Shown here: positions 26,735 through 37,657 of the stretch, piece by piece
Numbering within the stretch: position 1 is the first letter of the stretch
Layout: each line of letters starts with the position of its first letter
DNA from: Streptomyces violaceusniger
Lineage (GTDB): Bacteria > Actinomycetota > Actinomycetes > Streptomycetales > Streptomycetaceae
Length of the DNA stretch: 64,000 nt
Direction of reading: 5' to 3'
NCBI GenBank assembly: GCA_005405945.1
Contig: BJHW01000001.1
Coordinates: forward strand, 5,394,001 to 5,458,000
Program-made: the position numbers and the translations under genes
The notes under the pieces: model-generated
What the model was told of the DNA's origin: nothing
Databases searched by the model: none
What the model saw: only the letters and a program-made list of their open reading frames with translations

Positions 26735-27213
26735 CCCTTGCTGGACGTGGCTGTCTGTGGTGGGGCACGTCGGACATTGAACTCGAACGTGACACGCGCC
26801 ACACCGCATTCGCCGAAATCGTTGCCTCACGGAAATTCGCTTGTGTGTGGCAGGAGGGGGTTCTTAGGGTGTCGGTACACGAGAAGGGAGGTGGTTCGGC
26901 AGATGTATGAAATCCGGACGCGTGAGGTGACTGCGGGCTAGCAGTCCGTCGTCGCGCTCAGCGCATTCGCCGGACTGGCGCACCAGAGGTGCGCGGCCGG
27001 CCAATCCCAAGCAGTCACCCGACCCGCGGGTCGCCGGTACGTCCGACCGGCCCCCTTCCGCCTCTCGAGGGCGTCAGGGGACAGACCCGCGGGTTGTCCG
27101 CGTTCTCAGGGCATCCTGAGGGCCGGGCCCCGGGCCCGAGGACAAGGCGGCCGCGCGGCCCACCACGAGACCCTTACGGCCATCGGCCCCCCTTTACGGG
27201 CGCAGCCGCTCCA
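26735..27213. other. intergenic region with two tiny overlapping ORFs
   Basis: Between the PAS/GAF start and the pdxH stop. At 26869-26910 a 13-codon ORF (VSVHEKGGGSADV) has GGAGGGGG upstream, and at 26903-26941 a 12-codon ORF (MYEIRTREVTAG) has GGGAGGTGG upstream; the second ATG overlaps the end of the first. They could be a leader or chance. The remainder up to 27213 shows nothing I can name. Confidence 0.35.
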
Positions 27214-27927
27214 CTACGGGTACAGCCGCTCCACCCGCCAGCCGCCCGCCTCCTCGGGCAGCCGGACGTACCGCAGCCGGTCGTGCAGCCGGTTCTCCCG
27301 GCCCTGCCAGAACTCCACCGCCTCCGGCACCACCCGGAACCCGCCCCACTCCGGCGGCACCGGCACCTGCTCGCCCGGCGGATAGCGGTCCGCCAGCTCC
27401 TCGTACGAGCGGTCCAGCTCCTCCCGCGAGCCCACCACCGTGGACTGCGAGCTCGCCCACGCCCCCAGCTGCGAGCCGTGCGGCCGGGTGCGGAAGTACG
27501 CCGCCGTCTCGTCACGGCCGGTGCGCCGCGCGGTGCCCGTCACGATCACCTGCCGGGCGATGGGGTGCCAGGGGAAGAGCAGGGCGACATGCGGGTTCTC
27601 GCCCAGTTCACGGCCCTTGCGGGAGCCGTAGTTGGTGTAGAAGACGAAGCCGCGCTCGTCGAAGCTCTTCATCAGGACCGTGCGGGAGCTGGGGCGGCCC
27701 TGCGCGTCGGCCGTCGAGACGACCATGGCGTTCGGTTCGAAGAGCCCGCTGCCGACGGCGTCCTCGAACCACCGGGTGAACTGCCGGAACGGATCGTCCG
27801 CCAGGTCCGCCTCGCCGAAGCCGGCCGCGCGGTAGTGCTCGCGCATGGCGGCCGGGTCGTACGTACGCGTGGAGGAAGCCGAGGGCTCCGAGTCAACGTG
27901 AGGCACGGGCATATCTTGCAACATCAT
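27214..27927 (-). CDS. pdxH: pyridoxamine/pyridoxine 5'-phosphate oxidase
   Basis: PdxH uses FMN and oxygen to make pyridoxal 5'-phosphate, the last salvage/biosynthesis step. The 237-residue chain shows RTVLMKSFDERGFVFYTNY with SRKGREL (FMN binding), LFPWHPIARQVIVTG, SQLGAWAS and the C-terminal RLHDRLRYVR and WRVERLYP typical of the family. The start is ambiguous between ATG 27927 and ATG 27912; neither has a strong ribosome-binding site. It is divergent from the citrate synthase gene. Confidence 0.93.
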   Translation of the reverse strand: MMLQDMPVPHVDSEPSASSTRTYDPAAMREHYRAAGFGEADLADDPFRQFTRWFEDAVGSGLFEPNAMVVSTADAQGRPSSRTVLMKSFDERGFVFYTNYGSRKGRELGENPHVALLFPWHPIARQVIVTGTARRTGRDETAAYFRTRPHGSQLGAWASSQSTVVGSREELDRSYEELADRYPPGEQVPVPPEWGGFRVVPEAVEFWQGRENRLHDRLRYVRLPEEAGGWRVERLYP

Positions 27928-28261
27928 CGGTCCGTCGCACGGGTGGCCCCGGAAGAGCGCTCTCCCTCCCCGCCCCGGCGTCCCGTAACCCTCCCGCGTT
28001 CCGGAGGGGATGTGCCACTTCTCACGCTTCCCCATGGGCAACGCACGCACCAGACTGAGCGGACCACGCGCCGCCCGTTCGGCGCCTGGGCAGGCACCAC
28101 CCGTGTCCCGGGGGTCACTCCCCGCCACGGTTGGGTGACCACCACCCGCACGGGGCACTTCACGGAGTGACCGGTACGGACCGCGAGCCGTGTCAGGCGG
28201 CCGCGTAACCGTTCCGGCACCGTCCGCCGCCGACCGTCGTCCCGCAATGAGGAGCCGCCTG
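27928..28261. other. divergent promoter region of pdxH and citrate synthase
   Basis: A 334-base gap that must hold both promoters. It contains CGGTTGGGTGACCACC-type GC-rich sequence and no ORF I trust. The citrate synthase ribosome-binding site GAGGAG is at its right end. Confidence 0.5.
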
Positions 28262-29365
28262 ATGTCCGACTTCGTACCCGGACTCGAAGGAGTCGTCGCG
28301 TTCGAGACGGAGATCGCCGAACCCGACAAGGAAGGCGGCGCGCTCCGCTACCGAGGGGTGGACATCGAGGACCTGGTGGGCCATGTCTCCTTCGGGAACG
28401 TCTGGGGTCTGCTGGTCGACGGCGCCTTCAACCCGGGGCTGCCGGCCGCCGAGCCGTTCCCCATCCCGGTCCACTCCGGGGACGTCCGGGTCGATGTGCA
28501 GTCCGCGCTGGCCATGCTCGCGCCCGTCTGGGGCCTCAAACCGCTGCTGGACATCGACGAGGAGCAGGCCCGCGAGGACCTGGCCCGCGCGGCCGTGATG
28601 GCCCTGTCCTACGTGGCCCAGTCGGCCCGCGGCCAGGCGAAGCCGATGGTGCCGCAGCGGGAGATCGACAAGGCCGGAACCATCGTCGAGCGCTTCATGC
28701 GGCGCTGGCGCGGTGAGCCGGACCCCAAGCACGTGGCCGCCGTCGACGCGTACTGGACCTCGGCGGCCGAGCACGGCATGAACGCCTCCACCTTCACCGC
28801 CCGCGTCATCGCCTCCACCGGCGCCGATGTGGCCGCCGCGCTCTCCGGCGCGGTGGGCGCCATGTCGGGGCCGCTGCACGGCGGCGCGCCCTCCCGGGTG
28901 CTCGGCATGATCGAGGAGATCGAGCGCACCGGGGACGCCACCCGCTACGTCAAGCAGGCCCTGGACCGGGGCGAGCGGCTGATGGGCTTCGGCCACCGGG
29001 TCTACCGCGCCGAGGACCCGCGGGCGCGGGTGCTGCGGCGCACCGCCAAGGAGCTGGGCGCACCGCGCTTCGAGGTGGCCGAGGCGCTGGAGCGGGCCGC
29101 ACTGGACGAGCTGCACAACCGCAGGCCGGACCGGGTGCTGGCGACGAACGTGGAGTTCTGGGCGGCCATCGTGCTGGACTTCGCCGAGGTCCCGGCGCCC
29201 ATGTTCACCTCGATGTTCACCTGTGCCCGTACGGCGGGCTGGAGCGCGCACATCCTGGAGCAGAAGCGGACCGGCCGTCTGGTGCGGCCGTCGGCCCGGT
29301 ACGTCGGCCCCGGCGCGCGCAGCCCGCACGACGTCGACGGCTACGGGAACACCGCCTCGCGGTAG
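28262..29365 (+). CDS. citrate synthase (type II-like, second isozyme)
   Basis: The enzyme condenses acetyl-CoA with oxaloacetate to citrate (or acts as 2-methylcitrate synthase with propionyl-CoA). The 367-residue chain has GPLHGGAPSRVLGM (catalytic His), MGFGHRVYRAEDPRARVL (oxaloacetate His/Arg) and PAPMFTSMFTCARTAGW with the expected C-terminal layout. Length fits the short bacterial isozymes rather than the about 430-residue main GltA, so this is probably the secondary form. ATG 28262 follows GAGGAG. Which substrate it prefers cannot be told. Confidence 0.92.
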   Translation: MSDFVPGLEGVVAFETEIAEPDKEGGALRYRGVDIEDLVGHVSFGNVWGLLVDGAFNPGLPAAEPFPIPVHSGDVRVDVQSALAMLAPVWGLKPLLDIDEEQAREDLARAAVMALSYVAQSARGQAKPMVPQREIDKAGTIVERFMRRWRGEPDPKHVAAVDAYWTSAAEHGMNASTFTARVIASTGADVAAALSGAVGAMSGPLHGGAPSRVLGMIEEIERTGDATRYVKQALDRGERLMGFGHRVYRAEDPRARVLRRTAKELGAPRFEVAEALERAALDELHNRRPDRVLATNVEFWAAIVLDFAEVPAPMFTSMFTCARTAGWSAHILEQKRTGRLVRPSARYVGPGARSPHDVDGYGNTASR

Positions 29366-29399
29366 GTCCGCTCGCGATAGGTCACTCGCGATAGGTCAG
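29357..29399. repeat. 14/15-bp stop-spanning tandem repeat, three copies
   Basis: TCGCGGTAGGTCCGC, TCGCGATAGGTCAC and TCGCGATAGGTCAGG start at 29357, 29372 and 29386. The first holds the TAG of citrate synthase; the third runs into the stop of the convergent TetR gene. Confidence 0.88.
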
Positions 29400-30087
29400 G
29401 AGGCGGCCGGGGCGGAGTGGTCGTCGGCCGGGTGGTCGTCGGCCGAGTGGTTATTGGCCACGTGGTCGTCCGGGCCCTTCGGGGTCAGGATTCCCTCCAG
29501 GATCCGCGACCACTGGGCCACCACCCGCTCCCGGCGGTGGCCGTCGTCCGTCAGCAGATTGGCCAGGCCCAGGCCCCGTCCCATGTCGAGCAGGCCCTGG
29601 ACGGCCTCCCGGACGCCCGGCACCGACTCGTCGGCGCCCAGCAGCTCCACCGCCATCCGGTGCGTCTCCCGGCCGATCTTCGCCTCCAGGGCGGCCACCC
29701 GGGCGCCCAGCTGCTCCTCGTAGGAGGCCGCCACCCACAGCTGGAGTGCGGCCCGGAAGAGCGGGCCGGTGTAGAGGGTGACCAGCGCCTCGACCACCGC
29801 GGGGACGCGGCCTCCCCGTGCGGGGCGGGAAGGGCGCGCAGCTCCGCCGAGCGTTCCTCGGCGACATGCTCGACGGCGGCCGTGAAAAGGTCCTCGCGGG
29901 TCGGGAAGTGGTGCTGGGCCGCGCCCCGCGACACCCCGGCCCGCTCGGCGACCACCGCGACCGTGGAACCGGCCCAGCCGCGCTCGGCGAGGCAGGCCAC
30001 GGCGGCCTCCAGCAGCCGTCTGCGGGTGGCGCGGCTGCGGTCCTGCTTGGGCTGCTTGGGGTCGCGCACCGCCGTACGGGGGGTCAT
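29396..30087 (-). CDS. TetR-family regulator of the operon (one apparent frameshift)
   Basis: The N-terminal helix-turn-helix is clear (STVAVVAERAGVSRGAAQHHFPTREDLF, quoted in parts: TVAVVAERAGVSRGAAQHHF), followed by a helical ligand domain. One base is missing in the run at 29822-29825; after repair the chain passes from LPAP into RGGRVPAVVEALVTLYTGP and totals about 230 residues. It ends in repeats (ADDHPADDHS) built from an 18-bp DNA repeat. The ATG overlaps the repaired stop of the enoyl-CoA hydratase gene, so it is the last cistron and likely autoregulates the operon. Confidence 0.82.
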
Positions 30088-31129
30088 CGGGACGCCCCGC
30101 CGGGGCCCGTGTTCCCCGCGGCCCTCGCGGCCCCGCGTCCGGAGCCGCCCCCGCGTCCGGAGCCCCCGCGTCCGGTATCGCCCCCGTATCCGCCGCGGCG
30201 CCCGCGTCGGAAGCCGTCTGCCGCACCCACGCCGGGTCGCGCCGCTCCAGGAACGACGTCATGCCCTCACGCGCCTCCTCGGAGGCGAAGAGGCGGGCCG
30301 AGAGCGCGGCCAGCGCCTCGCCGTCCCGGTCGAAGGCGCGCAGCACATCGGCGGTCACCAGCCGCTTGGACTCGGCCAGGCCCTGCGGGGAGCCCCGGCG
30401 CAGCCCGTCCAGGACGGGCGCCAGCGCCTCGTCCGCGTCACCCTCCGGGTCCGCGAGCGTCACCAGCCCGATCCGGGCCGCCTCGGCGGCGTCGAACCGC
30501 TCCCCCGTGAGGTAGTAGCGGGCCGCCGCGCGCCGGTCCAGCCGGGGCAGCAGCGGCATCGAGATGACGGCCGGGGCGAGGCCGAGCCGCGCCTCGGTGA
30601 AGGCGAAGCTGGCGCCGCGCCCGGCCGCCGAGATGTCGCAGGCTCCGAGCAGCCCGAGCCCACCGGCCCGTACGTGCCCGGTGACGCGGGCGACCACCGG
30701 CTTGGGCAGCTCCACGATCGACCGCAACAGCGCCACAAGACCGGACGCCCCCGAAGCCGAGGGCGGTTCGCCCAGGTCCGCGCCCGCGCAGAAGGTGGTG
30801 CCGGTGTGGGTGAGCAGCACCGCCCGCACGCGGTCGTCCCGCCCGGCCGCCGCCAGCGCCTCGCGCAACTCGGCGACCAGGCGCGAGGAGAGGGCGTTGC
30901 GGTTGTGCGGCGAGTCCAGGGTGAGGGTGGTGATCCCGCGCGCGAAGGCGGTCCGGACAAGGGGAGTCGGCGCGTCGGCCGTAAGGCCGTCGGCCGTGGA
31001 GCCGCCAGCCGTAAGGCCGTCAGTCGTGGAGCCGTCGGTCCTAAGGCCGTCAGTCGTGGAGCCGTCGGTCCTAAGGCCGTCGGTCTGCGGGCGGTCGGTC
31101 GTGGGACCGGTCGTGGGGCCGTCGGTCAT
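30084..31129 (-). CDS. enoyl-CoA hydratase/isomerase family protein (one apparent frameshift)
   Basis: A crotonase-fold enzyme acting on an enoyl-CoA: GTTFCAGADLGEPP forms the first oxyanion segment and RAGGLGLLGACDI the second, with the Glu in FAFTEARLGL kept. The first about 50 residues are TDG/STT repeats from a 30-bp DNA repeat and precede the enzyme proper at PLVRTAFARGITTLTL. The C-terminus is also low-complexity (PDAGAPDAGAAPDAG). Adding one base at 30131-30134 ends the gene at a TGA that overlaps the TetR ATG; without it, this gene and TetR appear as one fused ORF. The ATG overlaps the CoA ligase stop. Confidence 0.82.
30970..31092. repeat. 30-bp in-frame coding repeat
   Basis: TAAGGCCGT recurs at 30982, 31012, 31042 and 31072, exactly 30 bases apart, inside the start of the enoyl-CoA hydratase gene. 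It encodes ten-residue TDGLRTDGST-type repeats. A length of ten codons keeps the frame. Confidence 0.9.
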
Positions 31130-32708
31130 GGGGCGGTCGAACTCCTTTCCCTGGCGCGCAGTTCACGCCTGAGGACCTTGCCGGTGGCCGAGCGCGGCAC
31201 GGCGTCCGTGAACTCCACGCGGCGCACCTTCTTGTACGGGGCCACCTGTCCGGCAACGTATGCGATCAGGTCGTCCTCCGAGATCCGGGTCCCGGCCCGT
31301 GGCACCACATACGCCTTGGGGATCTCATTGCCCGCCCCGTCCGTCACCCCGATCACCGCGGCGTCGACGACGGTCTCATGGGCGAGCAGCACGGCCTCCA
31401 GGTCGGCCGGGGCGACCTGGTAGCCCTTGTACTTGATGAGCTCCTTCACCCGGTCCACCACATACAGCCAGCCGTCCGCGTCCACATGTCCGACGTCGCC
31501 GGTGTGCAGCCAGCCCTCGGCGTCGATCACCGCGTCGGTGTCCTCGGGGCGGCCCAGGTAGCCCTTCATCACCTGCGGTCCGCGGATGACGATCTCGCCG
31601 TCCTCGCCCACGGCCAGGTCCGCGCCGCTGTCCGGGTCCACGACGCGCATCTCGGTGCTCGGGAGCAGCTTTCCGACGGTCCCGGGCGGGGCGTTCTTCG
31701 CGTCGCGCGGCACCAGATGGGAGCCCGGAGACAGCTCCGTCATCCCGAACGCCTGGAGCAGCGGCGGGACGCCGAGCCGCTGGGCGCACGCCTCCGCGAG
31801 CCGGGCGTCCAGCGGGGCCGCCGCGCTCAGCACGTACCGCACCGACGACAGGTCATGGCCGTCCACCGCCGGATGCTTGGCGAGCGCGAGCACGATCGGC
31901 GGGGCCACATAGAGCGCCTGGGCGCGGTGCTTCTCGATCGCCGCGAGGAAGGTGTCGAGTTCGAAGCGGGGCAGCACGATCACCGTGCCGCCGTTGCGGA
32001 GCGGTGCGTTCATGAGCGCCGTAAGGCCGTAGCTGTGGAAGAACGGCAGAACGGCCAGCACCCGCTCCCCCGGCCGGTTGGGCACCAGCGTCTCCACCTG
32101 CGCCAGGTTGGTGGCCACGTTGCGGTGAGTGAGCATCACGCCCTTGGGGGTGCCGGTGGTGCCGGAGGAGTACGGCAGGACGGCGATGTCCTCGGCCGGG
32201 TCGATCTCCACCACCGGTTCGGGCGCGGTGCCGCTCAGCATGGAACGCAGCGAGCGATGGCCGCTCGCCTCGTCACAGACGAAGATCTCCCTTATCCCGC
32301 CCGCCCGTTCGGCGGCCTGCCGGGCCACGCCCAGCAGCGCCGAGACGGTGATGATCCACGACGCGGCCGCGTCCCGGAGCTGCTTGGCGAACTCCTCCGG
32401 CGTCGCCAGCGGATGCACCGTGGTGACCGCGGCCCCGGCGCGGGTCGCGCCGTAGAACGCCGGTGGGTACATGATCGAGTTGGGGCTGTGCAGGGCCACC
32501 ACATCGCCCTTGCGCACCCCGCCTCCGCCAGCGCGGCCCCGATCCGGCGCGAGGCGCGGTCCAGTGCGGCATAGCTCAGGGCGGCCCCGGTCACGCCGTC
32601 CACCAGCGCGGTCAGGTCGCCGAACTCCTCGGCCGCGCGGGCCAGTACGGCGTCGTGGATGGGCAGATCGACGGGCGGTACATCGGGATACTCGCTGCGC
32701 AGCACCAT
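31126..32708 (-). CDS. 4-coumarate/acyl-CoA ligase (one apparent frameshift)
   Basis: An ANL-superfamily adenylating enzyme that forms an acyl-AMP and then the CoA thioester. Motifs: P-loop LPYSSGTTGTPKGV, FGMTELSPGSH, GEIVIRGPQVMKGYLG, the hinge VDRVKELIKYKGYQV and the C-terminal catalytic Lys in PRSATGKVLRREL. These match 4CL-like enzymes, including the S. coelicolor cinnamate-CoA ligase branch. One base is missing in the run at 32517-32520 (AEAGVRKGDVVAL after repair); length is about 527. ATG 32708 follows GAGGGGAG. In the operon it would activate the free acid; the real substrate is unknown. Confidence 0.85.
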
Positions 32709-32815
32709 GGCCGCTCCCCTCAGCTCTGATGGACCTACCTGTCCGTTCTGCCCCATCCGCGAAGGCCCTACGACTTCGCCGGGCCCGGCGCCCGCTCACT
32801 ACGACCTGAGCCCGC

Positions 32816-33975
32816 TCAGTACGACTTGGGCAGGCCGAGGGTCTGGTGGGAGACATAGTTGAGGATCATCTCCCGGCTGACGGGGGCGATCCGGGCCACC
32901 CTGGCGGCCGTGATCAGCCGGGCCAGCCCGTACTCGGCGGTCAGGCCGTTGCCGCCGAGGGTGTGCACGGCCTGGTCCACCGCCTTCACCGCGGCCTCCC
33001 CGGCCGCGTACTTGGCCATGTTGGCGGCCTCGCCCGCGCCCGCGTCATCGCCCGCGTCGTACAAGTACGCCGCCTTCGCCATCATCAGCCGGGCCAGCTC
33101 CAGCTCGATATGGGCCTGGGCAAGCGGGTGGGCGATCGCCTGGTGGGCGCCTATGGGCTCCTTCCACACCTGGCGGGTGCGGGCGTAGTCCACGGCCTTG
33201 TCGAGCGCGTAGCGGCCCATCCCCAGCGCGAACGCCGCCGTCATGATGCGCTCCGGGTTGAGCCCCGCGAACAGCTGGAGCAGCCCGGCGTCCTCGTCGC
33301 CCACCAGCGCGTCGGCGGGCAGCGTCACGTCGTCCAGCACCAACTCGAACTGCTTCTCCGCGGCGGCCAGTTCCATGGGGATGTGGTGGTGGGAGAAGCC
33401 GTGGGTCTCGCGCGGGACGATGAACAGGCAGGGCTTGAGCTTCCCGGTCCTGGCGTCCTCGGTGCGGCCGACGACAAGGACCGCGTCGGCGTTGTCCACG
33501 CCGGTGATGAAGACCTTACGGCCGTTGAGTATCCAGCCGCCGCCCTCGTCCCGGCGGGCGGTGGTGGTGATGCGGTGCGAGTTGGATCCGGCGTCGGGCT
33601 CGGTGATGCCGAAGGCCATGGTGATGCTGCCGTCGGCCAGACCGGGCAGCCAGCGCTCCTTCTGCCCGGCGGTGCCGAACCGGGCGATGACGGTGCCGCA
33701 GATGGCGGGCGAGACGACGAGCATGAGCAGCGGGCAGCCCGCCGCGCCCAGCTCCTCCAGGACGATGGACAGCTCGGTGATGCCGCCGCCCCGCCGCCGT
33801 ACTCCTCGGGGAGGTTGACGCCGAGGTAGCCCAGCTTTCCTGCCTCGGCCCACAGTTCGGCGGCCCCGTCGCCCTCCTGGGGGCCGCCCGGGGCGTGTCC
33901 CTTGGCGAAGGACGACACCGCGGCGCGGAGCGCCACGCGCTCCGGGGTGTCCACGGGTGTGTGCGGGCTGGTCAT
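32816..33975 (-). CDS. acyl-CoA dehydrogenase (one apparent frameshift)
   Basis: An FAD enzyme that makes an alpha,beta-double bond in an acyl-CoA. The middle and C-terminal signatures are clear: GITEPDAGSNSHRITTTA, WILNGRKVFITGVDNADAV and HTLGGNGLTAEYGLARLI. Near the C-terminus the usual YEGT catalytic-Glu motif is replaced by RIAPVSREMI, so the base may sit elsewhere in the fold, as known for some family members. One base is missing at 33789-33792; repaired length is about 386. ATG 33975 has GGGAGGAG upstream. It lies between the carboxylase alpha and CoA ligase genes. Confidence 0.87.
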
Positions 33976-34022
33976 GGACGGCTCCTCCCACGTGCGTGCG
34001 TTGTGCGGGCCACGTGCGCTGT

Positions 34023-36049
34023 TCACTCCCCCGCCGCCACGACGGCGAGCAGGGCTCCGACCTCGACCTGGCGGCCGGGGGCGGCGTGCAGGGCGGTGAG
34101 CACCCCGGCGGCGGGCGCGGTCACGCGGTGCTCCATCTTCATGGCCTCCAGCCACAGCAGGGGCTGTCCGGCCTCGACCCGGTCCCCGACCGCCACCTCG
34201 GCCACCCGCACCACCGTGCCCGGCATCGGCGCCAGCAGCGAGCCCGGTTCGGTGCGGGCGGTGGGGTCGGGGAAGCGGGGCAGCGCGGTGAACACATGGC
34301 CGCCCTGGGGCGTGTCGACATAGCGGCGGTCCCCATAGGCCGTCACCTCGAACGTCCGCCGGACCCCGGCCACATCGAGGACGACCCGCGCCGGGTGGGC
34401 GGCCGGCGCCGACTCAGCGGCTGGCCCCGCATCGGCGTCCCGCCCCGGCCCGGCGTCCCTCCCCGGCTCGGCGGCCCTCCCCGGCTCGGCGGCCCTCCCC
34501 GGCTCGGCGGCCAGCAGCCGGACCTCGGGGAAGCCCTCCGCGAGCAGCCCGTCACGGGTGAGGCGGTAGCGCACCTCGTGCTCGGTGCCGCCCGGCTCGG
34601 CGCGGTAGCTCCTCAGCTGCGGCTGGGAGGGCACATTGCGCCAGCCGCCCAGTCGCCCCGCCACGGTCGCCGGCCGCCGCGCCGCGTCGGCCAGGGCGGC
34701 GGCGAGGGCCGCGAGCGGAGCCGCCTCGTCGTCATCCGTGGCGCCGGTCAGCTCGGGCAGATGGCGTTCGAGGAACCCGGTGTCCATACGGCCCGCCTCG
34801 AACTCCGGGTGGCGCAGCGCCCGTACGAGCAGTTCGCGGTTGGTCACCGGGCCGTGGATCCGGGCCCGCTCCAGCCCGTGGGCCAGCCGCCGCACCGCCT
34901 CGGCCCGGGTGGGGGCCACGGCGATGACCTTGGCCAGCATCGGGTCGTAGTGGACGCCGATCGCGTCCCCGCCCTCCGGCCCGGAGTCCACCCGCAGCCC
35001 GGGTACCTCCAGCCGGTGCAGGATCCCCGTCTGCGGCCGCCAGCCGCGCGCCGGGTCCTCGGCGTACAGCCGCGCCTCGATCGCGTGCCCCGGGGCGCCG
35101 GAGGCTCGGCGTCGAGCCGCTCCCCCTCCGCGATCCGCAGCTGGAGCGCCACCAGGTCGAGGCCGTGGATCTCCTCGGTGACCGGGTGCTCGACCTGGAG
35201 GCGGGTGTTCATCTCCAGGAAGTACGCCCGCCCCGAGGACGAGACCAGGAACTCCACCGTGCCCGCGCCCTCGTAGCCGATCGCGCGCGCCGCGTTCGCC
35301 GCCGACTCGGCCAGGGTGCGCCGCAGTTCCCCGTCAAGCCCCGGGGCCGGGGCCTCCTCGATGACCTTCTGGTGGCGGCGCTGGAGGGAGCAGTCGCGGG
35401 TGCCGAGGGTCCATACGGTGCCGTGGGTGTCGGCGAGCACCTGGACCTCGACATGGCGGGCGCCCTCCATATAGGGCTCCACGAAGATCTCGCCGTCGCC
35501 GAAGGCGGAGGCCGCCTCGGCGCGGGCGGAGTCGAGTTCGGCGGGGAGCGCGGCCAGTTCGCGCACCACCCGCATGCCCCGGCCGCCACCGCCCGCCGCC
35601 GCCTTGACCAGTACGGGCAGATCGCCGGCGGCGACCTCGGCCGGGTCGAGCGGATCGAGCAGCGGCACGCCCGCCTTGCGCATGATCTCCTTGGCGCGGG
35701 TCTTGGAGGCCATGGCCTCCATCGCCTCGGGCGGCGGCCCCACCCACACCAGTCCCGCTGCCCTTACGGCGCGCGCGAAGTCGGCGTGCTCGGAGAGGAA
35801 GCCATAGCCGGGGTGTACGGCGTCGGCCCCGGCGGCCAGGGCGGCCTTCACCAGGAGATCGCCGCGCAGATAGGTGTCGGCCGGGGCGTCGCCCGGCAGC
35901 CTTACGGCGGAGTCGGCCTCGCGCGCGTGGGGCGCGTCGGCGTCCGCGTCGGAGTGCACCGCGACGGTGGCGATGCCGAGGTCACGGCAGGTGCGGACGA
36001 TACGCCGCGCTATCTCGGCGCGGTTGGCGACCAGGAGGGAACGGATCAC
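34023..36049 (-). CDS. acyl-CoA carboxylase alpha subunit: biotin carboxylase + BCCP (one apparent frameshift)
   Basis: The chain (about 675 residues) has the biotin-carboxylase N-domain (VANRAEIARRIVRTCRDLG), the ATP-grasp part with KAAAGGGGRGMRVV, RDCSLQRRHQKVIEEAPA and FLEMNTRLQVEHPVTE, a linker of the MCC/GCC type, and a C-terminal biotinyl domain with EAMKMEH carrying the biotin lysine. It carboxylates biotin with bicarbonate and ATP for the beta subunit. One base is missing at 35088-35095. An 18-bp repeat adds AAEPGR repeats before the biotinyl domain. GTG 36049 has GAGG upstream; a GTG at 36064 overlaps the beta-subunit stop. Confidence 0.88.
34440..34512. repeat. 18-bp in-frame coding repeat
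   Basis: Units like CCCTCCCCGGCTCGGCGG recur three to four times inside the carboxylase alpha gene and encode AAEPGR-type repeats between the carboxylase and biotinyl parts. Confidence 0.82.
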
Positions 36050-36060
36050 GGGTTCCTCAC

Positions 36061-37657
36061 TCACATCCGGAAGACGCCGAAGCCACCGCGCGTGCCCTCG
36101 ACCGGCGCGGTGTGCAGGGCGGACAGACACAGGCCGAGCACCGTGCGGGTGTCGCGCGGGTCGATGACGCCGTCGTCGTAGAGCCGCCCGGAGAGGAAGA
36201 GCGGCAGCGACTCGGACTCGATCTGCTGCTCCACCATGGCGCGCAGCGCGGCGTCGGCCTCCTCGTCGTACGGCTGCCCCTTGGCGGCGGCGGACTGCCG
36301 GGCGACGATCGACATCACCCCGGCGAGCTGCTGCGGGCCCATCACGGCGGACTTGGCGCTGGGCCAGGCGAAGAGGAAGCGGGGGTCGTACGCCCGGCCG
36401 CACATCCCGTAGTGACCGGCGCCGTACGAGGCGCCGATGAGCACCGACAGGTGCGGGACGCGGGAGTTGGAGACTGCGTTGATCATCATGGCGCCGTGCT
36501 TGATGATCCCGCCCTGCTCGTAGTCGCGGCCGACCATGTAGCCGGTGGTGTTGTGCAGGAAGAGCAGCGGGATGTCGCGCTGGTTGGCGAGCTGGATGAA
36601 CTGCGCGGCCTTCTGGGACTCCTCGCTGAACAGCACCCCTGGGCGTTGGCCAGGACCCCGACCGGATAGCCGTGCAGCGCGGCCCAGCCGGTGGCCAGGC
36701 TGCGCCCGTACAGCGGCTTGAACTCGTCGAAGTCCGAGCCGTCGACGATCCGGGCGATCACCTCGCGCGGATCGAAGGGGACCTTCAGATCGCTCGGAAC
36801 GATGCCGAGCAGCTCCTCGGCGTCGTACTTGGGCGGCTCGGCGGGCCCCGGATCGGGGTGAGCCTTGCCCCAGTTGAGGCGGGCGACCACCCGGCGGGCC
36901 TGGCGCAGCGCGTCGGGCTCGTCGGTCGCGAAGTAGTCGGCGAGGCCGGAGGTGCGGGCGTGCATCTCGGCGCCGCCCAGCGACTCGTCGTCGCTCTCCT
37001 CGCCGGTGGCCATCTTCACCAGCGGCGGGCCGCCCAGGAAGACCTTGGAGCGCTCCTTGACCATGATCACGTGGTCGGACATCCCGGGGATGTACGCGCC
37101 TCCGGCGGTGGAGTTGCCGAAGACCACGGCGATCGTGGGGATCCCATCGGCCGACAGCCGGGTGAGATCCCGGAACATCGCCCCACCGGGGATGAAGATC
37201 TCCTTCTGCGAGGGGAGATCGGCGCCGCCGGACTCGACGAGGCTGACCAGCGGCAATCGGTTGGCGCGGGCGATCTCATGGGCGCGCAGCGCCTTCTTGA
37301 GCGTCCAGGGGTTGCTGGCCCCGCCGCGTACGGTCGGGTCGTTGGCGCTGATCAGACACTCCACACCGGAGATCACCCCGATGCCGGTGACGATCGAGGC
37401 CCCCACCGGATAGTCGCTGCCCCAGCCGGCCAGCGGCGACAGCTCCAGGAAGGGGGTGTCCGGGTCCAGCAGCATCTCGATCCGCTCGCGCACCAGCAGC
37501 TTGCCGCGCTTGCGATGGCGCTGGACGTATTTCTCACCGCCCCGGCGAGCGCCTTGGCGTGCTCGCCCTCCAACTCGGCGAGCTTGGCGAGCATCGCCTC
37601 CCGATGGGCCGCGTGGTCGGCGCCTGCGGGGTCGAGCGCGGACGCGAGCACGGTCAC
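36061..37657 (-). CDS. acyl-CoA carboxylase beta subunit, carboxyltransferase (two apparent frameshifts)
   Basis: A crotonase-fold carboxyltransferase of the methylcrotonyl/geranyl-CoA carboxylase kind, which moves CO2 from biotin to the acyl-CoA. Motifs include VQRHRKRGKLLVRERI, LVESGGADLPSQKEIF, VVFGNSTAGGAYIPGMSD, LGGPPLVKMATGEE and GASYGAGHYGMCGRAYDPRF. Single bases are missing at 37540-37543 and 36636-36639; repaired length is about 532. GTG 37657 has GGAGGT seven bases upstream, encoded inside the preceding mini-ORF, whose stop it overlaps. Its own stop overlaps a possible start of the alpha gene. Confidence 0.88.

Noticed and set aside
29396..31129. A fused enoyl-CoA hydratase-TetR protein
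   Set aside because: The join is produced by two missing bases. After repair the hydratase stops with an ATGA overlap to TetR, as at other operon junctions.
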